Shown piece after piece: positions 10,516 to 19,572 of a DNA stretch of 64,000 nucleotides (its first letter is position 1; each line of letters begins with the position of its first letter). The stretch lies in assembly GCA_947259985.1 (NCBI GenBank), contig CAMYOJ010000001.1, positions 62,001 to 126,000 of the forward strand. The letters run 5' to 3'. The notes under the pieces are model-generated. The model was not told the origin of the DNA. It saw nothing but the letters and a program-made list of their open reading frames with translations, and ran no database searches. The position numbers and the translations under genes are program-made. Source of the DNA: an uncultured Woeseiaceae bacterium. GTDB lineage: Bacteria; Pseudomonadota; Gammaproteobacteria; Steroidobacterales; Woeseiaceae.

Positions 10516-12894
10516 TTAAAACGCTTGTCCAATAGAGAACTGGAATCGTTCCACTTCGTCTCCGTAATATCTGTCATTCCCGCTGTATTCATTCAGCGGG
10601 ATAGCATAACTGAACTGGAACAGGCCGAGCGGCGCGAGCCACTGCACGCCAATTCCGACCGATGAGCGCAGCTCATTGAAATCAGGCTCATAGTCGATCG
10701 GGCTTCCCAGCTTGTCCGTAAAGGCAACTTCGCCGCTATTAAACACGTTGCCGATATCATAGAAAAGGCTTGCGCGCGCCTGGCTGGCCCATTTCTCCGG
10801 AAGCGGGAGTATAAGCTCTGCCTGGCCCGTGACCAATACGTTTCCGCCATACGGTCTGCCGAAACTGTCCCTGGGGCCCAGATATGACTCCTTGAAGCCA
10901 CGCACCGACTTCGGGCCGCCGGCATAGAACTGCTTGTAGGGCGGCAATGCCGTAGTCGCGTTGAGGCCCTCGCCATAACCCAGTTCGCCGTTCAGCCGCA
11001 CAATCCATTTTCGCGTGATCGGCAGATACTTGGTCATAGTGTAGCGCGTCTGATAGTACTCGACTTCGCTACCGGGCGCTGTAAACGACAGGAAAAGCTG
11101 CTGGCGCATGCCACGACTCGCGAATAACGCTCGATTGCGACTGTCGTAGGACCACCCGGCGATTAGTTCGACCGTATCGAATTCAGTGCCGAAAAAGATC
11201 AGGCCCCCGCCGAAATCCTCGATGAATGTATCGCCGTTTTGCCGCACCCAGTCCTGAGATTGCTGGTTGCTGCCGTCGGTCGTCGCCAATTCATTGTGCT
11301 GAAACGTCGCACCGAACGAAACAGTCTGGTACTCGCCGATCGGGTAGCCGTAGTCGACCGTGAAGCCCGCTGTCTCGGTCGAGAAGTCGGAGGACGCCGA
11401 TGTGAACTGTGTGATATCGCGGTAGTTGAGGCTAACGGTGCGTCGTATGCCGTCGATCGACCGGTACGGATCGGTATGCGACAGGCTATACAGTTTCTGG
11501 TACCGACCTGAATTGACTTCAAGCCCGACACGATTACCGGTGCCCAGGAAATTGGTGTGCACGATACTGCCGTTTAGCAGCAACTTCTGCGAGTCCGAAT
11601 AGCCAAGCCCACCAGAGAACTGCCCTGGCATGCGGTATTCGAGATCGAAGTCGACATCGACAAGATCCGGGCTGCCTGGCACCGGCGAATTGTCCACCTC
11701 AACTCTTTCGATATATGGGAGACGCTGCAGACGCACTTTGGAACGATCAACCAGCGAATTCGAGAGATAGGCTCCTTCCATCTGTCGCATCTCGCGACGC
11801 AGCACTTCGTCGTCAATCTGGTCGACGCCGTTGAAACGAATTCGACGTACATAGACGCGCTTTTGCGGGTTCACGAAAAACGTGACTGCGGCTTCTTTCT
11901 TGTCGTGATCGAGTTCCGGAATCGCCTCGATCTCCGCATTGGCGTAACCTTCCTCACCGAGCCGAAAGGTCATATAGTCGCTCGATGTCGTCAACAATTG
12001 CTGATTGAATACGGAACCGGGTGCCGCGAGGATCAGCGAATTGAGAATCGCCTCGGGAATGACCAGGTCACCGATGAGTTTGACTTCGGAAATCGTGTAG
12101 ACATCACCCTCACGAATATTGATCGTGACGAACATGTCCTTCTTGTTGGGAGATATGGCGACCTGGGTCGATTCGACCTGAAAGTCCGCGTAGCCTCGAT
12201 TCATATAAAAGGAGCGCAAGGTCTCGAGGTCGCCTTCAAGCGATTCCTTGGCATAACGGTCATCCTGCCGGATCCACGACAGCCAGTTAGCCGTGTCGAG
12301 CGTAAAGTCCTCGCGGATCTCCTTGTCGGAAAAGATCTCGTTGCCAACGATGTTGACCTGCCGGATTTTTGCGCGATCGCCTTCCTTGACATCGATCTTG
12401 ATTGCCACCGTATTGTTGGGACGATCCTGGACTATCGTGTCAACCGATACGCCGTACTTGCCACGATCGTAGTATTGATCGCGCAGGAACATCTCCACAT
12501 TATCGAGTACCGAACGGTCGAACGTGCGGCCGCGCGCCAGGCCAACGCCGCGCAGTGACTCCATGAGGTCTTCAGTTTTTATATCCTTGTTGCCATCGAT
12601 CTCGAAGCTCTCGATCGACGGCCGTTCGCGAACAACGATCACGAGTACGTCGCCGTCACGGCGCATCTCGATGTCGTCGAACAGGTTCTGGCTATACAGG
12701 GACCAGATGGCCTCGCTGATGCGAAATTGATCGACCCTGTCGCCAATGTTGATCGGCAAGTAGTTGAATACCGTACCTTCGGAAATGCGCTGCAGTCCCT
12801 CGACGCGCATATCCTTGACGACAAACTCATCAGCTACCACTGTCGTCAATGGCAACATCAAGAAAAGCGTGAGAATTATTTTTCTAATATGCAA
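10516..12894 (-). CDS. bamA: outer membrane protein assembly factor BamA
   Basis: BamA is the essential Omp85 protein that inserts beta-barrels in the outer membrane. The 792-aa precursor has a signal peptide (MHIRKIILTLFLMLPLTTVV, then A) and five POTRA domains over roughly residues 24-425. The C-terminal 16-strand barrel includes GGLGYSDSQKLLLNGSIVHT and the family motif AGGPKSVRGFKESYLGPRD, which contains the VRGF signature of loop L6. It ends in an aromatic residue (SIGQAF), as a BAM substrate should. Its neighbours are rseP upstream (16 bp) and skp downstream, as in related bacteria. Confidence 0.98.
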   Translation of the reverse strand: MHIRKIILTLFLMLPLTTVVADEFVVKDMRVEGLQRISEGTVFNYLPINIGDRVDQFRISEAIWSLYSQNLFDDIEMRRDGDVLVIVVRERPSIESFEIDGNKDIKTEDLMESLRGVGLARGRTFDRSVLDNVEMFLRDQYYDRGKYGVSVDTIVQDRPNNTVAIKIDVKEGDRAKIRQVNIVGNEIFSDKEIREDFTLDTANWLSWIRQDDRYAKESLEGDLETLRSFYMNRGYADFQVESTQVAISPNKKDMFVTINIREGDVYTISEVKLIGDLVIPEAILNSLILAAPGSVFNQQLLTTSSDYMTFRLGEEGYANAEIEAIPELDHDKKEAAVTFFVNPQKRVYVRRIRFNGVDQIDDEVLRREMRQMEGAYLSNSLVDRSKVRLQRLPYIERVEVDNSPVPGSPDLVDVDFDLEYRMPGQFSGGLGYSDSQKLLLNGSIVHTNFLGTGNRVGLEVNSGRYQKLYSLSHTDPYRSIDGIRRTVSLNYRDITQFTSASSDFSTETAGFTVDYGYPIGEYQTVSFGATFQHNELATTDGSNQQSQDWVRQNGDTFIEDFGGGLIFFGTEFDTVELIAGWSYDSRNRALFASRGMRQQLFLSFTAPGSEVEYYQTRYTMTKYLPITRKWIVRLNGELGYGEGLNATTALPPYKQFYAGGPKSVRGFKESYLGPRDSFGRPYGGNVLVTGQAELILPLPEKWASQARASLFYDIGNVFNSGEVAFTDKLGSPIDYEPDFNELRSSVGIGVQWLAPLGLFQFSYAIPLNEYSGNDRYYGDEVERFQFSIGQAF

Positions 12895-12910
12895 TGGTCT
12901 TGTGTCCGGA

Positions 12911-14242
12911 TTAACTCAGCAGTCGGGCTATGTCGTTATAGAACGCAAAGCTCATCAGCAACAAGAGCGCGAAGATGCCGACCTGCTGTCCGAGTATCTG
13001 GGCCCGTTCGGTCATCGGCCCCCCTTTGACCAGTTCGATCAACTGATAGACGATCTGGCCGCCGTCGAGCACCGGAATGGGCAACAGGTTCAGAACGCCG
13101 AGGCTGATGCTAACGATGATCAGGATATTTACGAAGTAACCGAAACCGCGTTCCGCCGCCTCGCCGGCATACTGCGCGATGCTGATCGGCCCGCTGATGT
13201 TCTTGATCGAAACGTCGCCCGTCAGCATCCGCACGAGCATCTCGACCGTGAACAGCGATTTGGCCCAGGTCTGCTCCAATGCGGACACAAAGGACTTCAC
13301 CGGACCGATGTTGTCGGCCAGCATACCGACGCCAAGGAAGCCGCGCGCTTCGCCGTTGACGGTCTGTTCACCGAGGGTCGCGATCGCCGACTGGCGCACC
13401 TGGTCGCGCACGAAATGAATGCTCACGCGCTTGCCCGGTCTGGCCTGCACAACTTCGACGAGCTTGCGAAAATCGGCTATCGGCGTGTCGTCAATGCCAA
13501 CGATCCGGTCCCCGTCCCGGAGCCCGGCGCGAAGCGCGGCCTCGCCCTCGCGGAGATTGCCGATAACAACGGGAGGCGGTCCGGGCATGAAACCCAGTCC
13601 GTCGAATAATACGCCGGGCTCGGTCAATCCAGCCGCTGCCTCTCCCGGCACCTCGATAACGACACTGCGCCGTGCTCCGTAGTCGTCTTCGAGCGTCATC
13701 GGTATGCGGCTGTCTGACACGAGCGAGTCGAGCAAGCTGATTACAGCGCTGTCCCACGCCATGATCGGGGTTTCCCCAATCTGCACAATCTGCTCGCCCG
13801 AACGGAGTCCTGCAGCCTCGGCATAAGAATCGGGCGCGACTTCTCCAACGGTGGGTCGCACCGCGGGCACACCATCCATGAACAGCAGCCAGAAAGCCAG
13901 GATCGCGAATAAGAAATTGAATGCCGGCCCCGCCAGCAGTACGGCGATGCGCGCGGGAATCGGACGTTGATTGAAGGCGCGCCCCTCGTCCTCGGGGTCA
14001 ATCGGCCCTTCGCGCGTATCAAGAAAGCGCACGTAACCGCCCAGCGGAATCGACGAAACGCAGTACTCGGTATTGTCCTTGCCCGCGATACGCGTCCAGA
14101 TCGGTTTGCCGAAGCCAATGGAAAAACGCAGTACTTTCATACCAGTCCAGCGACCAACGATGTAGTGGCCGAACTCGTGCACGGCGACCAGGATGCTGAT
14201 TGCCACTATGAAAGCCAGGAGATTGATCACGGCGCTACCCAT
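12911..14242 (-). CDS. rseP: RIP metalloprotease RseP (site-2 protease)
   Basis: RseP is an inner-membrane zinc protease that cleaves anti-sigma factor RseA and leftover signal peptides, linking envelope damage to sigma-E. In the 443-aa protein the zinc motif HEFGH is at residues 22-26 within the first membrane segment. Two PDZ domains lie in the periplasmic part (around residues 130-300). The third zinc-binding region NLLPIPVLDGGQ appears near the C-terminus, and the final membrane segment follows. The gene lies between cdsA and bamA. In many relatives dxr sits just upstream, but here only 102 bp separate cdsA and rseP. Confidence 0.97.
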   Translation of the reverse strand: MGSAVINLLAFIVAISILVAVHEFGHYIVGRWTGMKVLRFSIGFGKPIWTRIAGKDNTEYCVSSIPLGGYVRFLDTREGPIDPEDEGRAFNQRPIPARIAVLLAGPAFNFLFAILAFWLLFMDGVPAVRPTVGEVAPDSYAEAAGLRSGEQIVQIGETPIMAWDSAVISLLDSLVSDSRIPMTLEDDYGARRSVVIEVPGEAAAGLTEPGVLFDGLGFMPGPPPVVIGNLREGEAALRAGLRDGDRIVGIDDTPIADFRKLVEVVQARPGKRVSIHFVRDQVRQSAIATLGEQTVNGEARGFLGVGMLADNIGPVKSFVSALEQTWAKSLFTVEMLVRMLTGDVSIKNISGPISIAQYAGEAAERGFGYFVNILIIVSISLGVLNLLPIPVLDGGQIVYQLIELVKGGPMTERAQILGQQVGIFALLLLMSFAFYNDIARLLS

Positions 14243-14344
14243 AAAATGCAGTACTTCCTAGTTGACTGACACATGCCGCCGCAGTTCCCGCAGCATCGCT
14301 CGCCAAAATACGCTTCCGAGCATGAATAGTGCATGAACGAGCCA

Positions 14345-15130
14345 TCAGACGAGACTCAACCAGGCCAGGCCCAGCGCGAACAGTGGCGCGGCGGCCGAGA
14401 CGCTATCGATGCGATCCAGGACGCCGCCGTGCCCAGGGAACAGCGTGCCACTGTCCTTGATGCCGGCTGTGCGCTTGAACATGCTCACGGTCAGGTCCCC
14501 GATAATGGATACGACGGCCACAGCCAGGCAGAACGGCAAAAGCACCGCCAGCCGCACATCGGCCCAGTTGGCGGTAGCGGTAGCCAGCAAAGCGACGACC
14601 AGCAATCCGCCAATCACGCCCTCCCAGGTCTTGCCGGGACTGATGCCTGGTGCGAGCTTTACTCGCCCGAATAGCTTGCCGGCAAAATAGGCGCCGGCGT
14701 CGGCGGCCCAGACGATCAGCAGCGCGAACAGCAAGTACTCGGCACCGCTCCGAAACAGCAGTATCAATGCCGTGAACGCCGGCGCCAGGACCAGGACTCC
14801 CGCGATCCAGCGAACAACGGTCGGGATCGCTGTCGGGTAAAAGAACGTCCAGATGAAGGCCACAATCCACCAGGCGCAAGCGATCTGCAGCACGAGTTGG
14901 CTGCTGGCCGGCAATAACAGGTACGGCACTGCGCACGACAGAGCGATCAGCAAGACGTAGAAAATGCGCGCGGCAATGGCGGACAGGCCAACAAAGGCCG
15001 ACCACTCCCAGGCAGCGGCCAGTATCACCAGCCCGACGAAAATCTCGGTTGCCCAGGGCGGAATCAGGAACAATACGACGCCGAGTACCAGAAGCGCTAC
15101 GACGGCCGTAATTATCCGGGTCTTCAACAT
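14345..15130 (-). CDS. cdsA: phosphatidate cytidylyltransferase
   Basis: CdsA makes CDP-diacylglycerol from phosphatidate and CTP, the branch point of phospholipid synthesis, in the inner membrane. The 261-aa protein is very hydrophobic with about eight membrane segments. It carries the family signature SMFKRTAGIKDSGTLFPGHG, with conserved Lys, Arg, Asp and His. The start at ATG 15130 (MLKTRIITAVVALLVLG) overlaps the end of uppS by 7 bp. The 102 bp between cdsA and rseP (14243-14344) contain no recognisable gene. A 28-codon readthrough of the cdsA frame does not resemble Dxr. Confidence 0.97.
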   Translation of the reverse strand: MLKTRIITAVVALLVLGVVLFLIPPWATEIFVGLVILAAAWEWSAFVGLSAIAARIFYVLLIALSCAVPYLLLPASSQLVLQIACAWWIVAFIWTFFYPTAIPTVVRWIAGVLVLAPAFTALILLFRSGAEYLLFALLIVWAADAGAYFAGKLFGRVKLAPGISPGKTWEGVIGGLLVVALLATATANWADVRLAVLLPFCLAVAVVSIIGDLTVSMFKRTAGIKDSGTLFPGHGGVLDRIDSVSAAAPLFALGLAWLSLV

Positions 15131-15864
15131 TGCGCCGCCTCGACCTGATCGCCGGTATGACCGTAACGCCGTTGCTTGCCGGCGAAAAACGCCAGCGCCT
15201 TGTCAAATTCGTCCTTGTCGAACTCCGGCCAGAGCACATCGGTAAAATACAGCTCGGCGTAAGCAAGATTCCACAGCAGGAAATTGCTGATGCGTTCCTC
15301 GCCGCCAGTACGAATCAGCAGGTCCGCGTCTGGCGCGCCGGCCAACTGCAGCCGATCCGCGAACGTCGACTCGTCGATAGCCGCCAGGCTCAGCGTACCG
15401 TTTGCTACGTCCGTAGCCAGTCTCTTGGCCGCCTCAACGATGTCCCAACGCCCTCCGTAGGCAACGGCAACGTTGAGCAGCAGGCCGCTGTTGCCGGCCG
15501 TCTTTGCCTCCGCTGCGGAAATCTTCCTGACGAGGCCAGGCTTCAGTTGCTGACGAGCACCTATGAACCTGAGCCTCACATTATTACGATGCAGTTCGTC
15601 GACTTCCCGTCGCAGCGCCTCGACGAAAAGGCCCATCAGGTTGCTGACTTCTTCCTCGGGCCGTCGCCAGTTTTCGCTGCTGAATGCAAACAGCGTCAGG
15701 CACTCGACACCACGTTCGGCTGCAACCTCGACTGTCGCGCGAACCGAGCGCACGCCGGCCCGGTGCCCGGCGTGCCGCGGCTTGTTTCTCGCGCGTGCCC
15801 AACGACCGTTGCCGTCCATGATGACTGCAACGTGCCTCGGTATATTCACTGGGTCGATGGACAC
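15124..15864 (-). CDS. uppS: undecaprenyl diphosphate synthase (cis-prenyltransferase)
   Basis: UppS extends farnesyl diphosphate with eight isopentenyl units to make the C55 carrier needed for peptidoglycan and O-antigen. The 246-aa protein has HVAVIMDGNGRWAR near residues 11-24, containing the catalytic Asp and the structural loop. It also has FAFSSENWRRP and LIRTGGEERISNFLLWNLAY, the two other classical motifs, and AELYFTDVLWPEFD. It lies between frr and cdsA with a 25-bp gap after frr. Where some relatives have dxr between frr and uppS, none is present here. Confidence 0.97.
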   Translation of the reverse strand: MSIDPVNIPRHVAVIMDGNGRWARARNKPRHAGHRAGVRSVRATVEVAAERGVECLTLFAFSSENWRRPEEEVSNLMGLFVEALRREVDELHRNNVRLRFIGARQQLKPGLVRKISAAEAKTAGNSGLLLNVAVAYGGRWDIVEAAKRLATDVANGTLSLAAIDESTFADRLQLAGAPDADLLIRTGGEERISNFLLWNLAYAELYFTDVLWPEFDKDEFDKALAFFAGKQRRYGHTGDQVEAAQC

Positions 15865-15889
15865 GGATTAATCGGCTGACGGCCCGCCG

Positions 15890-16447
15890 TCAGATCTCCA
15901 TGAGTTCGGCTTCTTTGACCGCCAGGACTTCGTCGATCTCGGCGACGTGTTTGTCGGTGATTGCCTGGATGTCTCCTTCGGCGCGGCGCTCTTCGTCCTC
16001 ACCGATCATCTTCTCCTTGAGCAATTCCTTGACATCGTGCATCGCATCGCGGCGGATATTGCGTACGGCGATTCGACCGCCCTCGGCCTCATGGCGCACG
16101 ACCCGGATCATGTCCTTGCGACGCTCCTCGGTCAGTGCCGGAAGCGGCACGCGTATAACGGTTCCGGCTGTCGCCGGATTCAGCCCAAGATCGGATCCCA
16201 TGATGGCCTTCTCGATCGGCTGCACCATGTCTTTCTCCCAGGGCGTGACGACGAGCGTGCGCGAATCCTCAACGCCGACGTTCGATACCTGGTTCAACGG
16301 TACCTGGCTGCCGTAGTACTCGACCGTAATGTGATCGAGCAGGCTGGTATGTGCGCGACCAGTACGGATCTTGGTCAGCTCCTGCTGCAATGAGGAAACG
16401 CTCTTGGCCATTCTTTCGCCGGCGTCTTTCATAATTTCATCCAACAC
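15890..16447 (-). CDS. frr: ribosome recycling factor
   Basis: Ribosome recycling factor splits post-termination ribosomes together with EF-G. The protein has 185 residues, the exact family length, beginning [20 protein letters not shown]. It contains the motif [20 protein letters not shown] and the long helical arms ([20 protein letters not shown]). The gene follows pyrH by 34 bp and precedes uppS by 25 bp, in the universal tsf-pyrH-frr order. Confidence 0.98.
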   Translation of the reverse strand: MLDEIMKDAGERMAKSVSSLQQELTKIRTGRAHTSLLDHITVEYYGSQVPLNQVSNVGVEDSRTLVVTPWEKDMVQPIEKAIMGSDLGLNPATAGTVIRVPLPALTEERRKDMIRVVRHEAEGGRIAVRNIRRDAMHDVKELLKEKMIGEDEERRAEGDIQAITDKHVAEIDEVLAVKEAELMEI

Positions 16448-16481
16448 GATTGCTTGCCCTCTCTATATCCCGAGTTCTTTA

Positions 16482-17204
16482 TCAGGCGGAAACCAGTGTT
16501 CCGACGTCGTCACCCGACATGGCCTGCACGAGCGCATTGGCCCGCGTCAGGTCGAAAACGCGTAACGGCAGATGATTGTCACGGCACATCACGATCGCGG
16601 TCGCGTCCATGACATTGAGTTTGTCTGCAATGACCTTGTCATAGGACACGCGGTCGTAGCGATTCGCGTCCGGATTGACTTGCGGATCCGCGTCATAGAC
16701 GCCATCCACTTTGGTCGCCTTGAGCAGCACATCCGCACCGATCTCGATCGCGCGCAAGCTGGCCGCCGTATCCGTCGTGAAAAACGGATTACCAGTCCCC
16801 GCGGCAAGAATGACGACACGGCCTTTTTCGAGATGACGCACTGCGCGACGCCGAATATAGTCTTCGCAAACGTCGTGAATCTGCAGCGCCGACATAACGC
16901 GCGCGAAGACATCGAGAGATTCGAGCGCATCCTGTATCGCCAGGGCATTCATGACCGTGGCGAGCATGCCCATGTAATCGCCCGTCACCCGGTCCATGCC
17001 AGCTCGCGCGAGGCCCGCGCCTCGAAAGATGTTGCCGCCGCCGATGACGATGGCAATCTCGACGCCGGATTTCCTGGCCGTCGCAATTTCCGCAGCAATG
17101 CGCTGGATCACGCCAGGCTCAATTCCGTAATCCAGCTCCCCCATCAGCGCTTCACCGCTGAGTTTCAAGAGAACGCGCCGATACTGCTGCGGCGAATCAC
17201 TCAT
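16482..17204 (-). CDS. pyrH: UMP kinase
   Basis: PyrH phosphorylates UMP to UDP in pyrimidine nucleotide synthesis. It belongs to the amino acid kinase family and is allosterically controlled by GTP and UTP. The 240-aa protein begins at ATG 17204 with [20 protein letters not shown]. It has [33 protein letters not shown] and [15 protein letters not shown], all family blocks. A TTG 14 codons upstream gives an unconserved extension and was not used. It lies 91 bp downstream of tsf, a gap that may contain a processing or attenuation site, though none is obvious. Confidence 0.98.
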   Translation of the reverse strand: MSDSPQQYRRVLLKLSGEALMGELDYGIEPGVIQRIAAEIATARKSGVEIAIVIGGGNIFRGAGLARAGMDRVTGDYMGMLATVMNALAIQDALESLDVFARVMSALQIHDVCEDYIRRRAVRHLEKGRVVILAAGTGNPFFTTDTAASLRAIEIGADVLLKATKVDGVYDADPQVNPDANRYDRVSYDKVIADKLNVMDATAIVMCRDNHLPLRVFDLTRANALVQAMSGDDVGTLVSA

Positions 17205-17295
17205 ACACTGGCCTCTCGTTTGAAACGGCCGTTGATCATAGCGCAATCACCAATCGTCTTCACTGAAATCAACGGCTTATATCGACTTCTTTAGG

Positions 17296-18180
17296 TCAGT
17301 CGTCTTTTCTCGCTTCCTCGATCTGCTTCATGACCTCGTCCGCGAAATTCTCTTCCTTCTTCTCAATACCCTCGCCGACTTCAAACCGCGTGAACGACAC
17401 GACCTTTGCACCGGAGGATTTGAGGAGCTGTCCGACAGTCTGCTTGTCATCTTTGACAAACGGCTGGCCGACGAGCGTTATCTCCTTGAGAAATTTGGCA
17501 ACCTTGCCGTTAACCATCTTCTCGACGATCTCCGCCGGCTTGCCTGACTCCTGGGCCTGCTCGGAAAATATGCGCTTTTCGCGATCAAGCATTTCCGCCG
17601 GAACGCCGGTCTCATCGATACACATCGGGCTAATTGCCGCAACGTGCATAGCGATGTCACGGGCAAGGCTTTCGTCACCGCCGTCGAGGGCGACCACGGC
17701 ACCGATGCGGGCACCATGCGTATAGGCACCGATCGGACCGTCGTTCTCGACAATCTCGGCGCGCCGCACAGAAATATTCTCACCGACCTTTTGGATGAGT
17801 TCGGTGCGAGCTGTCTCGACCGTCCGGCCATCGCCGATGTCCTGGTCAGCCAGCGACCCGATATCAGTCTTGCCTGATGCAGCGATCGCAGTAGCGACCG
17901 CCTCGGCAAACGCCACGAAGTTTTCGTCCTTCGCAACAAAGTCCGTTTCCGAATTGACTTCGGTAATCACGGCCTTGCTGCCGTTTGCCTTGATGACGAC
18001 GCGGCCGTCAGCCGCCACGCGGCTGGCTTTCTTGTCCGCCTTCGCTGCACCAGCCTTGCGCAAGGCTTCGGCGGCGGCGTCCAGGTCGCCGCCGGTCTCG
18101 ACGAGTGCTTTCTTGCACTCCATCATGCCGGCGCCCGTGCGCTCGCGCAGTTCTTTAACCATTGAAGCTGTAATCGACAT
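17296..18180 (-). CDS. tsf: elongation factor Ts
   Basis: EF-Ts exchanges GDP for GTP on EF-Tu. The 294-aa protein starts MSITASMVKELRERTGAGMM, an N-terminal UBA-like domain, followed by ECKKALVETGGDLDAAAE. The core motif SETDFVAKDENFVAFAE contains the TDFVAKD signature that contacts the EF-Tu magnesium site. The two-lobed dimerisation core and a C-terminal helical module follow. It begins 3 bp after the rpsB stop, so the two are co-transcribed, as in nearly all bacteria. Length is normal for gammaproteobacteria. Confidence 0.98.
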   Translation of the reverse strand: MSITASMVKELRERTGAGMMECKKALVETGGDLDAAAEALRKAGAAKADKKASRVAADGRVVIKANGSKAVITEVNSETDFVAKDENFVAFAEAVATAIAASGKTDIGSLADQDIGDGRTVETARTELIQKVGENISVRRAEIVENDGPIGAYTHGARIGAVVALDGGDESLARDIAMHVAAISPMCIDETGVPAEMLDREKRIFSEQAQESGKPAEIVEKMVNGKVAKFLKEITLVGQPFVKDDKQTVGQLLKSSGAKVVSFTRFEVGEGIEKKEENFADEVMKQIEEARKDD

Positions 18181-18183
18181 TGC

Positions 18184-19371
18184 CTAGTCCTCCGATTTTT
18201 CCCCGGCTTTGGCTTCGGCCTCGGCCTTTTTCTCGACCTTTTTCTCGGCCTTGCTGTCTGCTTTCGCCTCGGCCTTCTTCGGTGCGGCCTTCTTCGGTGC
18301 GGCCTTCTTTTCGGCCTTCTTCGGCTCTTCCTTTGCCTCGGCCTTCTTCGGCTCTTCCTTTGCCTCGGCCTTCTTCGGCTCTTCCTTCGCCTCGGCCTTC
18401 TTCGGCTCTTCCTTCGCCTCGGCCTTCTTCGGCTCTTCCTTCGCCTCGGCCTTCTTCGGCTCTTCCTTTGCCTCGGCCTTTTCCTCAGTCTTTACATCGG
18501 CTTTGGCTTCAGCCTGCTCTTCGACAGCTTCCTTCTTGGCGGCCGCTTTCTTTGCCGGCGCCTTCTTTCTTACCGCCGCTTTCTTTGTCGTCTTCTTCTT
18601 TGCGGCCTTCTTCTTGGCACGCGCCTTCTTCGGCTTGCCTTCCTCGTCGAGTTCAACGAACTCATCCTCGCCGAGCGCAACCTCGGGCAGTGACGCCTTA
18701 CCGTCAATCACGGCGTCGGCGATGACGCCCGAATACAACTCGATGGCGCGCATCGCGTCATCGTTACCCGGCACGATGTAGTCAACGCCCTCGGGCGAAC
18801 AATTGGTGTCGACAATCGCGACGACCGGAATCCCGAGCTTGCGGGCTTCACGAATGGCAATGTCTTCGTGGTCTACATCCACGACGAACAGAACGTCGGG
18901 CAGCGAGCGCATGTCCTTGATACCACCAAGGCTGCGTTCGAGCTTTTCCTGCTCGCGGCTGAGGCCAAGAATTTCCTTCTTGGTGAGTCCCTCGAAACCG
19001 CCTTCTTCGGCCATTTGCTCGAGCGTCTTCAGGCGCTTGACCGACTGGCGGATGGTCTTGTAGTTGGTCAGCATGCCGCCAAGCCAGCGCTGGCTGACGA
19101 ATGGCATTTCACAACGCCTGGCATGTGTCTGGATTGCCTCTCGCGCCGCACGCTTGGTGCCGACAAAAAGAATCGTGCCACCATCGGCAACGGTCGCTTT
19201 CACAAACGCACTCGCTTCGCGCGCCAGCGGCAAGCTCTTCTCGAGGTTGATAATGTGGATTTTGTTACGCTCGCCAAAGATGAACGGTGCCATCTTTGGG
19301 TTCCAGTAACGGGTCTGATGACCAAAGTGCACGCCAGCCTCTAGCATCTGGCGCATGGTTACGTCTGCCAT
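18184..19371 (-). CDS. rpsB: small ribosomal subunit protein uS2 with long repetitive C-terminal extension
   Basis: Residues 1 to about 240 are ordinary S2, which binds the 30S head-body junction with S1: [20 protein letters not shown], then [16 protein letters not shown] and [20 protein letters not shown]. The family usually ends near residue 240, but this frame continues to 395. The tail is first Lys/Ala-rich, reading like a histone-type or S16/L7-type tail ([18 protein letters not shown]). Six exact tandem copies of KAEAKEEPK follow at residues 300-353, then another Lys/Ala/Glu tail ending GEKSED. The frame is uninterrupted and the stop lies 3 bp before tsf, so the extension is part of the gene and not a read error at the end of the core. 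The tail is likely disordered. Its function is unknown. Confidence 0.95.
   Translation of the reverse strand: MADVTMRQMLEAGVHFGHQTRYWNPKMAPFIFGERNKIHIINLEKSLPLAREASAFVKATVADGGTILFVGTKRAAREAIQTHARRCEMPFVSQRWLGGMLTNYKTIRQSVKRLKTLEQMAEEGGFEGLTKKEILGLSREQEKLERSLGGIKDMRSLPDVLFVVDVDHEDIAIREARKLGIPVVAIVDTNCSPEGVDYIVPGNDDAMRAIELYSGVIADAVIDGKASLPEVALGEDEFVELDEEGKPKKARAKKKAAKKKTTKKAAVRKKAPAKKAAAKKEAVEEQAEAKADVKTEEKAEAKEEPKKAEAKEEPKKAEAKEEPKKAEAKEEPKKAEAKEEPKKAEAKEEPKKAEKKAAPKKAAPKKAEAKADSKAEKKVEKKAEAEAKAGEKSED
18311..18472 (-). repeat. 27-bp tandem repeat, six copies, inside rpsB
   Basis: Six adjacent 27-bp units encode KAEAKEEPK each, with near-identical DNA. The copies differ mainly in one third-position base (ttt against ttc in the plus-strand reading). 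A seventh partial unit follows at 18473. DNA identity above that needed for the protein suggests recent expansion by slippage or unequal recombination. Unit length is a multiple of three, so copy-number change would keep rpsB in frame. Confidence 0.93.
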
Positions 19372-19393
19372 TTCTGTATCTCCGGGTTAGGCC

Positions 19394-19459
19394 TCCGCAT
19401 ACCCCATTTCGCAACCCCTTTTTCGGCGGGGCACCCTGCGAAACGTGACGGTATGCGTG
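19394..19459 (-). promoter_or_regulatory. structured rpsB leader (S2 autoregulatory element, t44-like)
   Basis: Three nested stems lie in the untranslated leader of rpsB: GCATACC (19397-19403) with GGTATGC (19450-19456), TTTCGCA (19407-19413) with TGCGAAA (19437-19443), and CCCC (19415-19418) with GGGG (19428-19431). The structure ends about 22 bases before the rpsB start at 19371. Gammaproteobacteria have a conserved structured RNA at this place, between map and rpsB, described as the t44 RNA or rpsB leader, and S2 represses its own operon there. Assignment rests on position and on visible pairing only. Confidence 0.72.
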
Positions 19460-19486
19460 TGATTTATTTGCCCCTAGCAGCAACTG

Positions 19487-19515
19487 TTGATACTGGGGCG
19501 CGCGCTTTATACCAT
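19487..19515 (+). promoter_or_regulatory. possible map promoter overlapping the rpsB promoter
   Basis: TTGATA (19487-19492) and TACCAT (19510-19515) are spaced by 17 bases and point towards map at 19573. The -35 is a 5 of 6 match and the -10 a 4 of 6 match to consensus. The site overlaps the opposing rpsB -10, so polymerase binding at one could exclude the other. This is a pattern-based suggestion only. Confidence 0.4.
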
Positions 19516-19534
19516 AGCCAACCGCGCCCAACAA
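19506..19534 (-). promoter_or_regulatory. probable sigma-70 promoter of rpsB-tsf
   Basis: Read on the minus strand, TTGTTG (19534-19529) and TATAAA (19511-19506) are separated by 17 bases, followed by a GC-rich discriminator (GCGCGCGCCCC). That is typical of stringently controlled ribosomal promoters. Transcription would begin near 19499, giving a leader of about 128 nt that includes the nested hairpin. The -35 match is weak. Confidence 0.55.
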
Positions 19535-19572
19535 CGCGTTCTCACAAGATTTTTTCACTTTTGAAGTACTGA

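Noticed and set aside
14243-14344. Possible dxr remnant in the cdsA-rseP gap
   Set aside because: Readthrough of cdsA gives only 28 residues, with no likeness to the Dxr C-terminus.
18311-18472. CRISPR-like array
   Set aside because: The 27-bp units are directly adjacent with no spacers and encode an in-frame protein repeat.
18180-18781. Repetitive open frames on the plus strand over the rpsB tail
   Set aside because: They arise from the reverse complement of the 27-bp repeats and give Pro/Ser- or Phe/Ala/Ser-rich repeats with no start signal.
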